Shown piece after piece: positions 50,601 through 62,008 of a DNA stretch of 64,000 nt. The first letter of the stretch is position 1, and every line of letters starts with the position of its first letter. Source of the DNA: Branchiostoma lanceolatum (Eukaryota; Chordata; Leptocardii; Amphioxiformes; Branchiostomatidae); the NCBI RefSeq assembly GCF_035083965.1, contig NC_089727.1:11227501-11291500 (forward strand), read 5' to 3'. The notes beneath the pieces were generated by a model, which did no database searches, was not told the DNA's origin, and was given only the letters and a program-made list of their open reading frames with translations. The position numbers and the translations under genes were made by a program.

Positions 50601-53600
50601 TCTGAATTATTACACTGTTTCAAGTTGCCAAATACCAAGGTCACACTGCTACATTGAGGACATCCAGCCTGTGGCAGCTTCAGTAAGGGTTATCAGCTGT
50701 CTGATGTTTAGTCCAGGCTAAATTGGGGGCAATCAGCCTACAGTAATGCTAGACTAACAACATTGTCATGTTCAGTCAGACAAATTATGGTTCTCAATAA
50801 TCTCCCATTTCCGCGTTGTTCATGTGTCATTGTAGACACCGTATGTCTGCACTGCTGGCAATGAATCTTGTCAGCGACAAATTAGTCAATAGACGAGAAC
50901 TTTAACCACAAGTGTATCTCTGCTGTTTTCCAGAGAGCATTGTCATTTCTTGATCTAAGTTCTCCAGAGTTGTTAGGATTCATCCCTCTCAACATTTGCT
51001 GGGTGTTTGGTGTATAGTAGAGGGCTTTTTTTGATTCCACTGTTCAGCAAGCTCTCCAGGGCCCAAGCAGTGTACGTGCTTTATCGCACGATGTTATCAC
51101 AAGTGACATGGTACTTATTGGACTGTGCCACATGAGTCAAGGCTGGGGTGAAACTGGGGGAGAAAAAGGGACACATCTGTCTTCCATTCAGTGCTGGGAT
51201 GTGCTATGTGTCGTGGGACAAATGATTTGTTCGGTATTTTAGTAAAGCAAGTCATGTCACAAATCATGCTTGAGTTAGAACATTTAGGATATTACCACAC
51301 TACTGAAAATATGAGGTGGATTTCCTTTTAAGATATTGAAATCTATGCATTTAGTGAATTTAGTTATCTTTACAAAAATTATCAACATACTAAATCTACA
51401 TTGTGTATTAGTATTACATTTTCTAAATACAGAAGGAAGACATACATGTACATGTATATACTTATATAGATAGACAAATTTCCTCCCCCCCCCCCATCTG
51501 CTTGAGATAACTAGATTTGCTGACCTGTCTATTCTTGTTACCAGGACAAGGAACCTTGTACCTACCCCTGTTTTTCCTCAACTGTGCCAATGTTTAACCC
51601 TGACCAACTGATTTTCCATGGCCTGTGTGGGCATGTACATGTTACATTGTGTCAAGTTCTCCAGATAAAACATGTATGTGTGCCACATTGAAGGTTCCAG
51701 TGTCTGATTCTGTAGATTTGGAATGTGTAGATGCAAGCATTCTCCACATGTTAACTCTAGCATGCCACACATTTTTTTTAAATCAGGTTATTAGAATCAT
51801 TGTTTCACCCTATCGTTATATAGCTATCATTCTATGATAGTGGACTAAATATGTGCAGGGTGTGCTACATTTCTAATTTTCTAGGCCTCTTCTGAGATTC
51901 TCCTCCTGGACTACTATTACATATTACCAGTGCATATACAGTCTAAGAAACTTGTAGCCTATATATTATTTTAGCTTGACAAATCACTTTTCAATGCGAT
52001 TTGATCGACTAAACAAAAGTTAAGGTACTAACACTAGTTGTTTTGACTCTTAAGTCTTACTTGGAAGGGAGCCTAATGTGCAACAAGCAAACAGCACGGC
52101 ACAAAAGCTTAGCTGTAAATAATTCTACCCCCATACTTAACAGTAAGTGCAACAGTTTACACAACATCCTGACCCCTTAGGTCTTCCTTCCCCTTTAGAG
52201 TGATGTTTACTCCAAGTCCCAGGATGTAGTTTATGCAAAGAAACTGCACAGATGTTGCTTCCTTTGCATTCTGGCAAATGTCGTGTAAAAAACATGTTTG
52301 TGTGCAGCCTGGGTACTGGTAGATAAAATTTTCAAAAGAAGATTCTATTTAACGTTTTATGAGGAAGATGTTGCACAAGGAAGTTGAAAGCACAATTGTA
52401 AATGTTAAGAGAAAAGAGGAACACATCATCTGGAAAGGAATAAGTGACATCAATGTTGGCATGTTCACCCGACCCATTTCCTCATGGAACTCCCTGTTTT
52501 TTTATGTCATGTAACAAGTAAAATCTTTGCTGTTCAGAATTAGATAGTTTGATACAGGTACAATGTAAGAGGTAGAAAAATTTTGAAAATGATTGACTAA
52601 AAGAATTTAGACACGGAAGTTTCTATGTGCATTTGGCATAGACGTAATGCGTCTGCATTTGGAATGAGCCATATATTATTATTTTGTACATATGGGAAAT
52701 GTAGAACAGGAGTGGACACACAGGTAGTAGGTTGTATAAGCTGTAGTTAGGGCTATATTTCCTGTCAGGTGGATGGACCCCCCAGGGGAAAACTGGTGGA
52801 AGTTGTGGTTTTCTCATCCTGTCTCCATGACAATCTGGGTTCACCTGGGTGCAGGTGGGATTCTTGCCGGAATAGCAGCATTCCTGGACTGATTGTGTTT
52901 GAAATAGCTTCAGGCAAGAGTCGTGACACCACCCTGGAATGTTAGTCTTTTCTTCAGAAAGCTTTAAAGCACCCCCTATTGCTTAAGACCAGTACTGCAG
53001 TTACTTCATCAGCAACAATGGCAACTCACTCACACAGTAGTCCCCCTTGCTCAATTTTTCGAGAAAAACCTCTGAATTTTTCATCAGATTACAAAGTAAA
53101 AAGCACTTTTTGTGCCGGCGAGTGTTCCAAAGTACAGAAAAGTACAGAAAAGTACTTGTGAGAATAATTCAAAGATTCACCCGATGTTTGTCTTGTTTTG
53201 CAGATACCGGTAACCTGTCCAGTTCGCAGTCGTCTGTGGAGGCCCCGCCCCCTCGGCCACCCAAGCCCATCACCTCCTCACCCTCCATCAGTCGCGGATC
53301 TCCTGCCAGCATTCGCTCTGGCTCATCGTCTAGTGCCAGAGGCTCCCCCAGACAGGCCAGCAGGGCCAGCCCACAGACAGGTAAAGGTCGGTGTTGTTGT
53401 TACCATTAAACATTGTTCAATGGAGCTGAAAGAAAATTGAAGATACAAAGATAAAAAACAGAGCAGGTCCTTCGTTTCATGCATGATTTGTTTCCACGGT
53501 TATCTTTTGTATGATTCCTACATGGGCTGTAAGCATGTTCCTTATAACTTAACCTTTAGTACACTGAAGTAGCCGTTTGGCACCCCGTTCCCTATTGGTT

Positions 53601-56600
53601 ACAGAGTTAGGCAGCAGGGAGAAGGTTAAGCCTCAGCTTTACAGTGTAAATGTGTGTACAGTGCCTCAGGTCTCTTTCACCAAGTTAATTCTGTTTCAAT
53701 ACCTGTACTGATAAACATTATAAAATAATATCTGTACTGATGAATATTTTTAGTACAGTAGAAACCAGTTAATTGCAATACGCTTTTTAGCAAAAACCGG
53801 CCAATTGCAAAGGATTGTGAAATCCCAAACCGTTTCCCATTAACACCATTGTTTATCGGACCCCATATACGCAAAGCCTATGATCGAAAAAATCGGCTAA
53901 TCGGCAAAAAAATTGTCAAGTTGCAGCACATATTGAACCGAAAATATGCCAAACAAATCACCAAAAACGGCAGGAATGAGTTGACAAATTCTCGAATAAA
54001 GATCTAAGATCGCTAAAAGGAACGAATTTGTCTGTTTTGAGTCGCGAAGGACGGCGGCTTCTTGTGAAGTTTACGTTGATAGAGCGGCCTGGCAGATCGG
54101 GTGCACGTCAGCACTGCATACAGAGAGGCGCGTGTAGGTTCACAGCCGTCAAAGGCGGCAGCTTTATCAATATGCCTTCGTGTTCTTTTGTCATGTTTCT
54201 TTATAGAACGTTTCATTTCTCAGAAAACAAATTTTTACTCAATAAAAACACGTCTCTACCTGTGTTCTCGCTCATTATTGTTGCGTTCGTTTCGACCATG
54301 CGACACGTTTGTTATCGCCATTCGTCTAAACCCGGAAGTGAATGTGCCGCTACTGACCTACCGCATTGAATGATGGGATATTGCTACCCACGCCGTCCGC
54401 CATCTTTTTTTTACCGAGAACAAATTTGTGAAATTATGCTCGTCGACTGTTGCAAAATTTCCATGTTATGTATGGACATCGTAAGCTAAAAACTCGTAAA
54501 AATGACAATCAGAAGCTTACGGTTGCATGAGTTACGATCATTTCCATGTGATAGCTAAATTTTCTGAAAATGAAGACAACAACAAGGTGATCCTTTGTCT
54601 ATGTGTTGTCGACGATTTTCATGTCTACATTTTGTGTACTGTACCCAACTTTATTTTTGTTTTACTTTTGAAAATCTAAGAATATTCTACAGTGTAGTGT
54701 GTTGTGCCCAGATAGAAGTGGTTATTTCTTTGTTCCGTTCGAGTAGAGTGAGTCGATAGCTCAAATATTTACCGTATCATTCATCGAGTCGGTAGAAAAC
54801 AACGGTCTATGTTGAAAAATCGTACGCTATTGTTACAATAAATGTTACAAGCTAATTTTACAAGTAAATCTACTGATCTAAATAAATTCCACCGTTATTA
54901 TTGGTTAAATATGGCCGTGTTTGTATTTTTTGTGTCATTGCGTTCGTTTTACTGCCCATGCCCCACCCCCGTGGATTCAATCGGGTCAGTTTGAGCTAAC
55001 ACCTCATAATCGGCAAAGCCGGGTAATCGGGAAAATTGCGTTGACAAATAGGCGTTGCAAATAAACGGTTTCTACTGTATTATCAATAGTAACATTGATG
55101 TGTCCCCCAGGTTCTCCTCTGCCCAAACTGTCTCACCAGAATGGGTCGGCAGGCTCTCCCAGACCCAAGGCAGCCCCGCGGAACGTGAAGCAGCCGACAG
55201 TGATGCCTGTAGATAATGGGGAACAGTACTTTCCCCTGACTGAGTGCACAACTGGGGAGGCTGAAAACAGGTAACTGTGACACTCCCAAGTTACAATAAA
55301 CAGACAGAGAAAGAGCAGGGAAAATGACAGATGGATGAAGCTCAAATGCCAATTGTTTTCAATTGGTTTATTTTGAAAACTTTGTTTATATGGAAACATA
55401 TACACTGTACAGACATGTTACAAAATTTGCATAACTAGCTAGTAATCTCAAGCTAATAAACTGGAACAAGTTAAGAAACATACGTGCCACATCATTCTTT
55501 GAAAACCTCTTGACTAGATTTAGTTTTCTAACTGTATCGATATTGTTAAATTTCAATGTCAACAACTTTTAACATCACTGTACAATACGGTACTCTTCAA
55601 GTACAATATTGTCCATTTTGTCCATCTAAATGTTATTTGAACCTTCATAAATCAATTTCAATTCAATACCTGCAAGATGTCAATAAACAAATCTTGACCT
55701 AAATCTGTATTCCAGGGACATCAGATCACCGGCCAAGCAATCTCCGAGAAGCGCCAGGCTGGAATCTCGCAAGAGAGACAGCTTCCCCGACATGCCCCCA
55801 CCCCTGCCCCCAGCAGAATACAATGTCCTCCCTCACTCAGCCAAAGCCATGACCAATGGCAGTGTGGACAACCTCGATGTCTACAGTGTTGTTCCCCCTC
55901 CAAGACCAGTCACCCAAGTTTCCCTTAGCTCCAACCCTGAAGAAAATTACGACCTTGTTCCGCCACCCAGACTTGCTAGACAAGCGTCTTCAACCTCCAC
56001 CGACACGGGAGAGACGTACGATATGGTTCCGCCGCGGAGACTGACCAACCAGATGTCCGTTGGGTCGCAGCAGGGGGACATCTATGATGTGGTTCCTCCA
56101 CCAAAAGTTAGCACGCAACTTTCTAATCAGTCATCCTGGTCGTCACAGCAGGATGTGTACGACACTGTGCCGCATCGCAAACTCGCCACACAATTGTCTA
56201 CACATTCCAGTACAGGTGAACAGGAGTACAATACACTACCATCTGCAAACGTGGTTCCATCCAATATGGGGATAGACTTTGCACAGGACTATCAAGTTCC
56301 TACAGCAACCCAGTTTATGAGAATGAATTCAGTAAAGCAACAACCAATACCCATAAGAAATAGAAGTGGGTCGGGACTGCAGAACTCTTTTGAAGATGAT
56401 GATGTTGTAGACAATGAGGACTGGGACAGACTCTCAGATTCACTGAGTGAAAATTTCTTGAGATCCATGCTGCCTGATGATGTTAAGGTCGGCTCCTGTG
56501 ATGACACATACGACATACCACCAACCGCAGGCACAGGGATTCGTCACAGGAATTCCACGGATGAAACCTACGATATACCCCCAAGGAGGAACAGTAGCTC

Positions 56601-58813
56601 CTTTAGTGAGTCTGGGAACAACAAACGCATGCTGCAGAGAAGGGAGTCACAAGAAAACTATGACATCCCGCCATCCCGCGTCAGCTCAAAGAGCCACCCC
56701 TCCCTCAACAGACTGACTTCTCGTGACGACACCTACGACACCCCTCCTCCCCGGGAGGTCCTGGGCAGACGACAGTCCCAGCCCTCCAGTGCTCAGGAGA
56801 TCTACCAGGTCCCTATCAGCATGGGAGATGGCGACCCCGCGTCAGGGAGCTCCCGGCCTCTGAATGGCACTTACCCCAGCCTGTCCGCAAATGACCTCAT
56901 TCCACCACCACGCCCCCCGAAGAACAAGTCCGTCACCGACCTGACTGGGAGTCCCAATGTGCCCCCCACCCCACCGCCTAGCTTTGAGGACACGTACTCT
57001 GTCCCACCGAGTTTGTCAAAGAAAAGTCTGGAATCCGTTTCCCTCAGTGATCCAATCCCACCTCCTGGGCTGGACGACTTTTACGATTTTCCTAAGAAGC
57101 TGAAGGCTGCTCCCGAGGCAGAAGAGCCCCCTCCCCCTGTTCCAAGGACGGCAAAGCAGCATCATTACATCAATGCAGCGACATCTGAGGTTACCCAAGA
57201 CGAGAACTACATCGCCATGGCAGTATCTAAAGCAAGGTACAACATGTCATAAAACCCTCTATCATAAAACTAACATAAGTGCATCGGATTTGTTGTGTTT
57301 AGATGAAATCATCAAAAATAATTTCTTTACTTCTGATATTTTGCAGTGACACTAGCCCCGATAATGTCTACACCTCCATGGCATCTGGACCCAAAGGCAT
57401 GGCGGAAGGATACACTGATGACCTGTACATGTTCATGGGCGGTGTGGAGGGTATCCCCTCCCCGCCTCCTCTCCTAGAGGTCACCCCTGGCCCAGCTCCA
57501 GCCCCAGCTGTGGCTCCTGAGAGGAAACCAACTGACCTGCCTCCTCCAATCAGAAGAGACCTCAAGCCTGGTTCAAAAAGGGCAGATGGTAGACCAGGTA
57601 AACCAGAACATCGTTGTAATGCAAAAAAATTCAACCTGCTTAATAGTTCAAGGTCAGACCTTACTATTCTGTTACTCATCTTCAATACTTCAGCATATTC
57701 TTGTACAATTTGTTTTCAGGAAAAGCCAACATTCCTCCACCCCTGGACCTGAGCGGTACCAGTAACTTTACAGAAGAGGATACATATGGAGTCTTCCCCA
57801 TCAAGTCACCTATCACCAAGAGCTTCTCAGTACATGGTTCCAATGGGTGAGTATCCTTTTCATTCGTGGGTCTGTTTGTGTGTGTATATGTAGTACTATG
57901 TACCCATCAAATTGACAACTATTTTTGCAACTAATTTTTGGTATTATGACACAGGTGATTAAGGACAGCAATTCTGGATACAAAATATGATGATCCTAAT
58001 AGTATATGAAATATGATGATGATGGCTTCTGGAAACATCCTGCATTCATTAACAAATGTCGCAAGTCAATTACTGTTTTGTTGTTTCCCACAGTTATAAA
58101 CCTCCACAGCCAAAGGACTCTGCTGACACAGAAGAAACAGACTCTTCAGATTCTGAGGACTATGAAATTCACAAAACTGGGAGTGGCTCCGCTCTGCTAC
58201 CACAGATCTACCATCCCATGGAGGGTATAGGCAAAGCAGCACAAGAGGTGTGTACATATATATTTTGAAAACTCATACATGTCATGTATAATGTATAATG
58301 TACATACATGCTGACTTTAGATAGATAAGATACAGTTGAAAGAAAGAAAGCATCAAAGATGTGGTATTTCTGACCTTTCAAACAGTACTTGTTTCTATTG
58401 TCAGTTACATTTGCAGTATTTCTATTTTACAGTACAATATTTGAATGTATTAAGGTTGTTCATTTCAAATATGATATGCAGAATGTACTTTTTGTGGAGT
58501 AAACAAAATATTAGACCAATAATGGTTACTGAGCGCTAGGTTTTCATTGTGACTGTTATGATGAGATGTGATTTCTTTTTTTCTCACAAAGGCTGCCAAG
58601 GCCAAGAAAAAGGACAAGGTAGAGTATCTGGACTTGGAGATGTCGGCTTCTCCAGACATGGAGAAAGCAAAGAAGCCTTCCCCGCGATCCTCCCCCCTCC
58701 CGCAGCGAACGTCAAGCACGGTGTACACCCGACTGGACATCGACAGGACCATGGCACTCAGCAAGACCAAGGAGGCACGGCAAGAGAGCTACCGAACTTC
58801 AGAAGGATCATAG
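32663..58813 (+). CDS. GAB1: GAB-family docking adaptor (GRB2-associated binder)
   Basis: Nine coding exons: 32663-32734, 35462-35762, 53204-53380, 55111-55270, 55716-57236, 57347-57597, 57720-57846, 58094-58247, 58592-58813. All are GT-AG and join in frame to 994 aa (human GAB1 is about 694). The PH domain spans about residues 5-120 ([38 protein letters not shown]). RxxK-type GRB2 SH3 sites are PPPRPPKP (Arg142/Lys145) and PPPRPPKN (Arg636/Lys639). Seven Y-x-x-[VL]-P sites lie at Tyr272-408, and eight YxxP sites (YDIPP, YQVP, YSVPP) at Tyr429-693. YxxM p85-type sites are Tyr735, 752 and 771, and the SHP2-type pair is VEYLDL (Tyr933) and VYTRLDI (Tyr966). The family recruits PI3K, SHP2, CRK and GRB2 downstream of receptor tyrosine kinases at the membrane. 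It probably represents the single pre-duplication ancestor of vertebrate GAB1/2/3. Extra exons inside the 17.4-kb second intron cannot be excluded. Confidence 0.95.
34251..34291. repeat. 41-bp exact direct repeat, copy 1
   Basis: GTAATTCTGGGTAACTGTCT and the 21 bases after it recur identically at 34677-34717, 426 bp downstream in the first GAB intron. Confidence 0.9.
34677..34717. repeat. 41-bp exact direct repeat, copy 2
   Basis: Identical to 34251-34291. The flanks are unrelated. Confidence 0.9.
36913..37721. mobile_element. TIR element with GCGCGTGAAA iterons
   Basis: About 809 bp in the second GAB intron. Each end carries four iterons of about 15 bp (TTTGCGCGTGAAAAA), at 36935-36993 and, inverted, 37645-37700; two more face each other near 37310-37345. 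Outside the iterons the ends match as AAATATCGGGAACGGGTTTT against ATATTTCGGGTTGGGGTTTT. A 6-bp CTTGTG flanks the element (36907-36912 and 37722-37727) as a possible target duplication. The interior has CCCTTGGGA inverted motifs and no coding capacity. Confidence 0.75.
38299..38344 (-). mobile_element. End fragment of the 30.5-kb TIR family
   Basis: Read on the minus strand: AAGAGGGTCTGCATGGGGG, then CAACGCTTTAGGCTGAATTC. This reproduces the outer end and first sub-terminal motif of the element at 30562. Confidence 0.65.
38849..39645. repeat. About 0.8-kb dispersed repeat, unclassified
   Basis: Begins with a small hairpin (TATCTCCAT-GAAAA-ATGGAGATA), followed by TGTTTTGGGTGTGTCTGTG, and ends CATGGAGATATGAGGTCGCG-GAACTC. 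The outer ATATCTCCATGA is inverted at the two ends. The interior includes three ATTTGCAT octamers (about 39313, 39452, 39590). Its boundaries look discrete, but the class is unknown. Confidence 0.55.
41188..41251. repeat. Short dispersed repeat, GAAGTAGCC type, copy 1
   Basis: CTGAAGTAGCCCTTTGGCAC followed by TTCCTATTGGTTACAGAGTTAG. It matches 53548-53630, which sits in the intron after exon 3. Confidence 0.7.
43753..43860. mobile_element. 108-bp hairpin insertion with 14-bp flanking repeats
   Basis: Flanked by identical AAAAGGTAGCAATA (43739-43752 and 43861-43874). The insert contains 30-bp arms (43786-43815 and 43832-43861) starting TACGCCAAAGAAGCAATTAC, inverted with one mismatch, and a leading GATGAAGATTAGACATCC segment. 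Confidence 0.7.
44759..44915. mobile_element. MITE, Harbinger-like (TAA target)
   Basis: A 157-bp element whose ends are GGCCACACCAATTTAATTTC and its near-complement. Similarity continues through TTAACGGATTTTT for about 45 bp on both sides. The 3-bp TAA flanks it (44756-44758, 44916-44918). A three-base T-A-A duplication with GGCC-type ends fits PIF/Harbinger. The centre is A/T homopolymer-rich. Confidence 0.8.
48655..48720 (+). mobile_element. LINE-like 3' tail
   Basis: GACCCTGGTTAAATAGATTA followed by AAATGAAATAAAATGAAA. It has the same CCTGGT-AAATA signature and short-repeat tail as the minus-strand fragment at 15985. The upstream 300 bp has a 104-codon open frame with no clear motif; it may be the decayed 3' part of the same element. 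Confidence 0.35.
53548..53630. repeat. Short dispersed repeat, GAAGTAGCC type, copy 2
   Basis: Starts CTTAACCTTTAGTACACTGA and ends GGGAGAAGGTTAAG, so its edges are inverted (CTTAACCTT / AAGGTTAAG). It shares the core with 41188-41251 and is probably a small MITE. Confidence 0.65.
53756..55077. mobile_element. 1.3-kb pogo/Tigger-like non-autonomous element
   Basis: The terminal inverted repeats are CAGTAGAAACC then AGTTAATTGCAA on the left, and the reverse complement (CAGTAGAAACCGTTTATTTG) on the right. Both sides are flanked by TA. Sub-terminal CGGCTAATCGGC / GCCGGGTAATCGG motifs are shared. TA target and CAGT-type ends are characteristic of the pogo group of Tc1/mariner. No transposase is recognisable inside. 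It fills most of the 1.7-kb intron between GAB exons 3 and 4. Confidence 0.75.
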
Positions 58814-61291
58814 TCTACATATTATACTGAAGATGTAACATCATGTTTGGAATATTGAATCATAACACTGTACTAGTAATATGCTATGAAATGTTACACA
58901 GTGATAGTATTTTGACAAGGCTTGTATACTTGCTTGATTTCAACAGAAAGATATTAGTCTGAACTGGAAAAAAGTTGATTGTAAATAGCTAAGCAACTAC
59001 TATATCCCGTCTGAATCAATATCTTGAATGCCTGAATGAAAAAATAGTTAAGAAATGCTTGTGGTTGTCTATTTAGGTAGTTTCATTCTGTGAATTTACT
59101 TGGTTACACTATAATCCTCACAGACTTAGGGAAGTACAGACTTCATATGTACCTAAACAACATCTTGAAGTATTTTCATGTGTTGATAGACCTTTCTGCA
59201 TTACTGACTAAAACTCTCTAAACATGTCTTCTGACTTCCAGCTACTCTTCATCCTTCCTCTGAGCTGTCCATGTCCACCACCACGGAGGTGCACATACAT
59301 TACTTCTTTGCATTCCATACTTTTCTATCCCCTCCTAACTCTTAACCTCTACTAGTGATTGTGATCTCTTACACCATATGTGAGGGATGGATGGATGGAT
59401 AGGGCATTAAGTAGATCCCCATTCCTAGTTAAGTATATACTGTTATACATGTACATGCCCACAGGATCAGGAACCACAGGTGTTGTACAGTCCCAATGGC
59501 CTCTGATCTTGTACATCTTTTTTCTTATCTTACACTTGAGAGTCAAACATTAGATATTATTAGATATTTTATATTTTGTTATTATTATTGTATGTACAAT
59601 AACCTCCTTGGTACAAGTTGGTGTCCCATACTCTCAAATGGGTTTCCTCAACAGTCTTAAACAAAGTTATCACCATGTTAGGGCTCTTTTCTTCTATGTG
59701 TAGAGTACAGATATTGACAGATTGTTGTTTTTTTCAGTCCTCACACTTGTATTGTAATGAACTAGCATTGTTGATACTTCAGTTGTAGACATCTTTTTTC
59801 AGTTATTTTATGGAACAAGCCATGTAGTTAGGAATGTCACTTCGTCACCAGATATCCCAGAGTTTTGAACTTTGTATTTCAACCACCAAAAGTTGTGTGG
59901 ATTTTACATTTGTCAGTATCTTTGTGATTGTATTAACTTTTTGTTTATTCTAGTGACAATGAATAGAAATTTCAGCAACACATAGTAATCACCCTGCTTC
60001 ACATTGGTATCATAGTATACAAAACAGTATCAGTTCTGATAGTTCTGATACAGTATGTTGGCACACTAAATTCCAATAGATAACCTGTGTAAGTCACTGC
60101 ATGTGCCTTTTAGCTTTCTTCAGTAGCTAACTTGACACATTACTGCCTGAAAATTCAATACAAAAGTGCTAAGTTGCTGCTTTAAATATGTTGGGAAGAA
60201 AGAAAGCAGTAGAAATTTTGAAAATGGTTTCTCTAGATATGCATTTATTGATAGACTAGCTTCCAAAAGGTATGGGTACATTCTCACCACTTCCAAACAC
60301 TTATGCACATTGAGATATGCTGTACACAAGCAGTTACAACAGGAGTTTGTAACAAGTTTTGACATAAGTGGTAAAACGTTTTTCCACAATAGCTTGTGTT
60401 CAAAGTGGAGGGATATATGCCCCTCCACTAGATTGGCTGCTTCCAAGATTGTATTTTTTTCAATAACAGCAGAAAATCTATATTTAGATTATTCAAGACA
60501 CATTTGTGTACAAAAGTTGCTATAGAAACCCTGATTTCACACTTTTTATCATGCAGTGAATTTTTACATTCCTTTTGTTCGCAGTAGAGCTGTTTCTTTC
60601 ATTTTTGTGACAGAGTGATTTGGTGGAAGCAGTAGTTTTAACTTAACATGTACATTAGCCTGATTAACAATGAGGTAGAGAGGTACTAGTAGTTAGAATT
60701 GTAATCCATTTTGTTTTTTCTATAACAAAGGAGGAATTTGTTTACCTATTTTCTCTTTTTAATGTCTACCTCTTCTTTCTCTTTGTAGGTAGACAAGAAG
60801 TGTATAAGAATATGAGATGACAATAGATTGTAAATGGATTTCAGGAAGCCCCTATTGTCAAACTTGTGTGAATGTACGATTTGTAATATGCATGTGAAAG
60901 TGCCTGTGCTACTGTACTATATCTTATTTTCTGTCACAGGGAATCATAATGTCACCAAGGAAACTGTCCTTGACAAAGGTTTATTGTGTGAAAAAATTCC
61001 CATCTGATGAAATATTGGGCAGTACATTGCCAACTTGATTCAACATCTCATAGAAAAATGAACTTTGAATGCAAAAAATGGGATGGTATTATAATCGTTC
61101 AAACATAGATTTCTAGCACATGTACATTCTCTTGGTATCACTGTTTACTAAAATATCAATACAAATGTTAAGATATCCTGTAACTAACCACTGGGTGAAC
61201 ATGTAAGTGTGCACAGAGCTGGAAACAACTTTGCTGAACTGCTATGGAAATTGATAAATGCATTGGACAGTGTTTTTGTGAATACAATAAA
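58814..61291 (+). other. Probable GAB 3' UTR
   Basis: No downstream coding gene is recognised before the poly(A) signal. The region is AT-rich with many short frames. The first convincing AATAAA in a good context is at 61286-61291, giving a 3' UTR of about 2.5 kb. Confidence 0.45.
61286..61291 (+). terminator. Candidate GAB poly(A) signal
   Basis: AATAAA in ACAATAAAGTTT, followed by T/G-rich sequence, about 100 bp before the SINE at 61388. Confidence 0.45.
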
Positions 61292-61387
61292 GTTTATAAG
61301 ATTGGTTGATTGTCAGTGAAAGTAGTGTTATCCTGTAAGTAGGGTAGTTGACAAGTTGTAGACTTTAGGAAATGTATATATGGAAAG

Positions 61388-61696
61388 GGGGTGTCCCTGT
61401 GGTGTAGTGGTCTGCGCCTTTGCTACTCTACCACATCAGGTTCAAATTACTTGGACCAGAAGGACTGGGGTTCAAGCCCCAGGTAGGGCACCTCTGGACA
61501 AGAGGCGCATTGAGTCATACCAAAGACTTTATAAAAATGGTACATACTTATGAAACAGTATGGAAGTTAAACACACTCCACTGCCAGTGGACTAGCCCCC
61601 TGCTGCAGTGATTGCACCACAGTGTGGCCCCAGGGCTATGAAACGGAGATGGGCACCGCCCTATACATCAATTATGGTGTGGGAGGATTTTAACTA
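61388..61696 (+). mobile_element. tRNA-derived SINE with 12-bp target duplication
   Basis: A 309-bp element flanked by identical ATATATGGAAAG (61376-61387 and 61697-61708). The head GGGGGTGTCCCTGTGGTG contains an A-box-like TGGTGTAGTGG (about 61400) and a perfect B box GGTTCAAGCCC (61469-61479). A unique body follows (GCGCATTGAGTCATACC and onward). The duplication proves integration by target-primed insertion. Confidence 0.85.
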
Positions 61697-62008
61697 ATAT
61701 ATGGAAAGAGGAGTATGTTGCACCGCAGTTTTCAAATAGTTTAACTGTAAGCATCTATACCACAAACAATTTCTCTGCTAACATGATAAGCACCATGGTC
61801 AAAACTAATCTAACTTTTTCCAGAAACATCTTGAAGTTGGTAATTAACATACATTATCCCCAACCAAAGTAACACAAGTTAACTATGCATCAGAATACAA
61901 TGAAAGGTTCAAACAAATTTTTCTTTCTCAGAAATTATTTCTTGTTTAATATTAATAACCATGTTGATAAACCAACCACAGGCTCCTCGGCAGTGGTAAT
62001 TAATCACA

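Larger units (their letters stand above)
35763..53203. other. 17.4-kb second intron of GAB
   Basis: AT-rich intron holding the elements listed separately (36.9, 38.3, 38.85, 41.2, 43.75, 44.76 and 48.65 kb). Between them, notably 45-48.6 and 49-53 kb, no conserved coding exon, RNA gene or further clear repeat was recognised on either strand. Confidence 0.6.

Noticed and set aside
54028..54369. 113-codon open frame inside the pogo-like element
   Set aside because: No CENP-B-type HTH or DDE/D pattern was seen; probably chance.
59242..59289. Alternative downstream GAB exon (acceptor TTCCAG, donor GGAG-GTGCAC) possibly joined to a short exon at 60790
   Set aside because: The phase does not connect to any donor in the terminal exon, and the terminal exon already ends with a family-like C-terminus.
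61388..61490. Functional tRNA gene
   Set aside because: A and B boxes are present, but the cloverleaf cannot be closed and it is the head of a SINE with a 12-bp target duplication.
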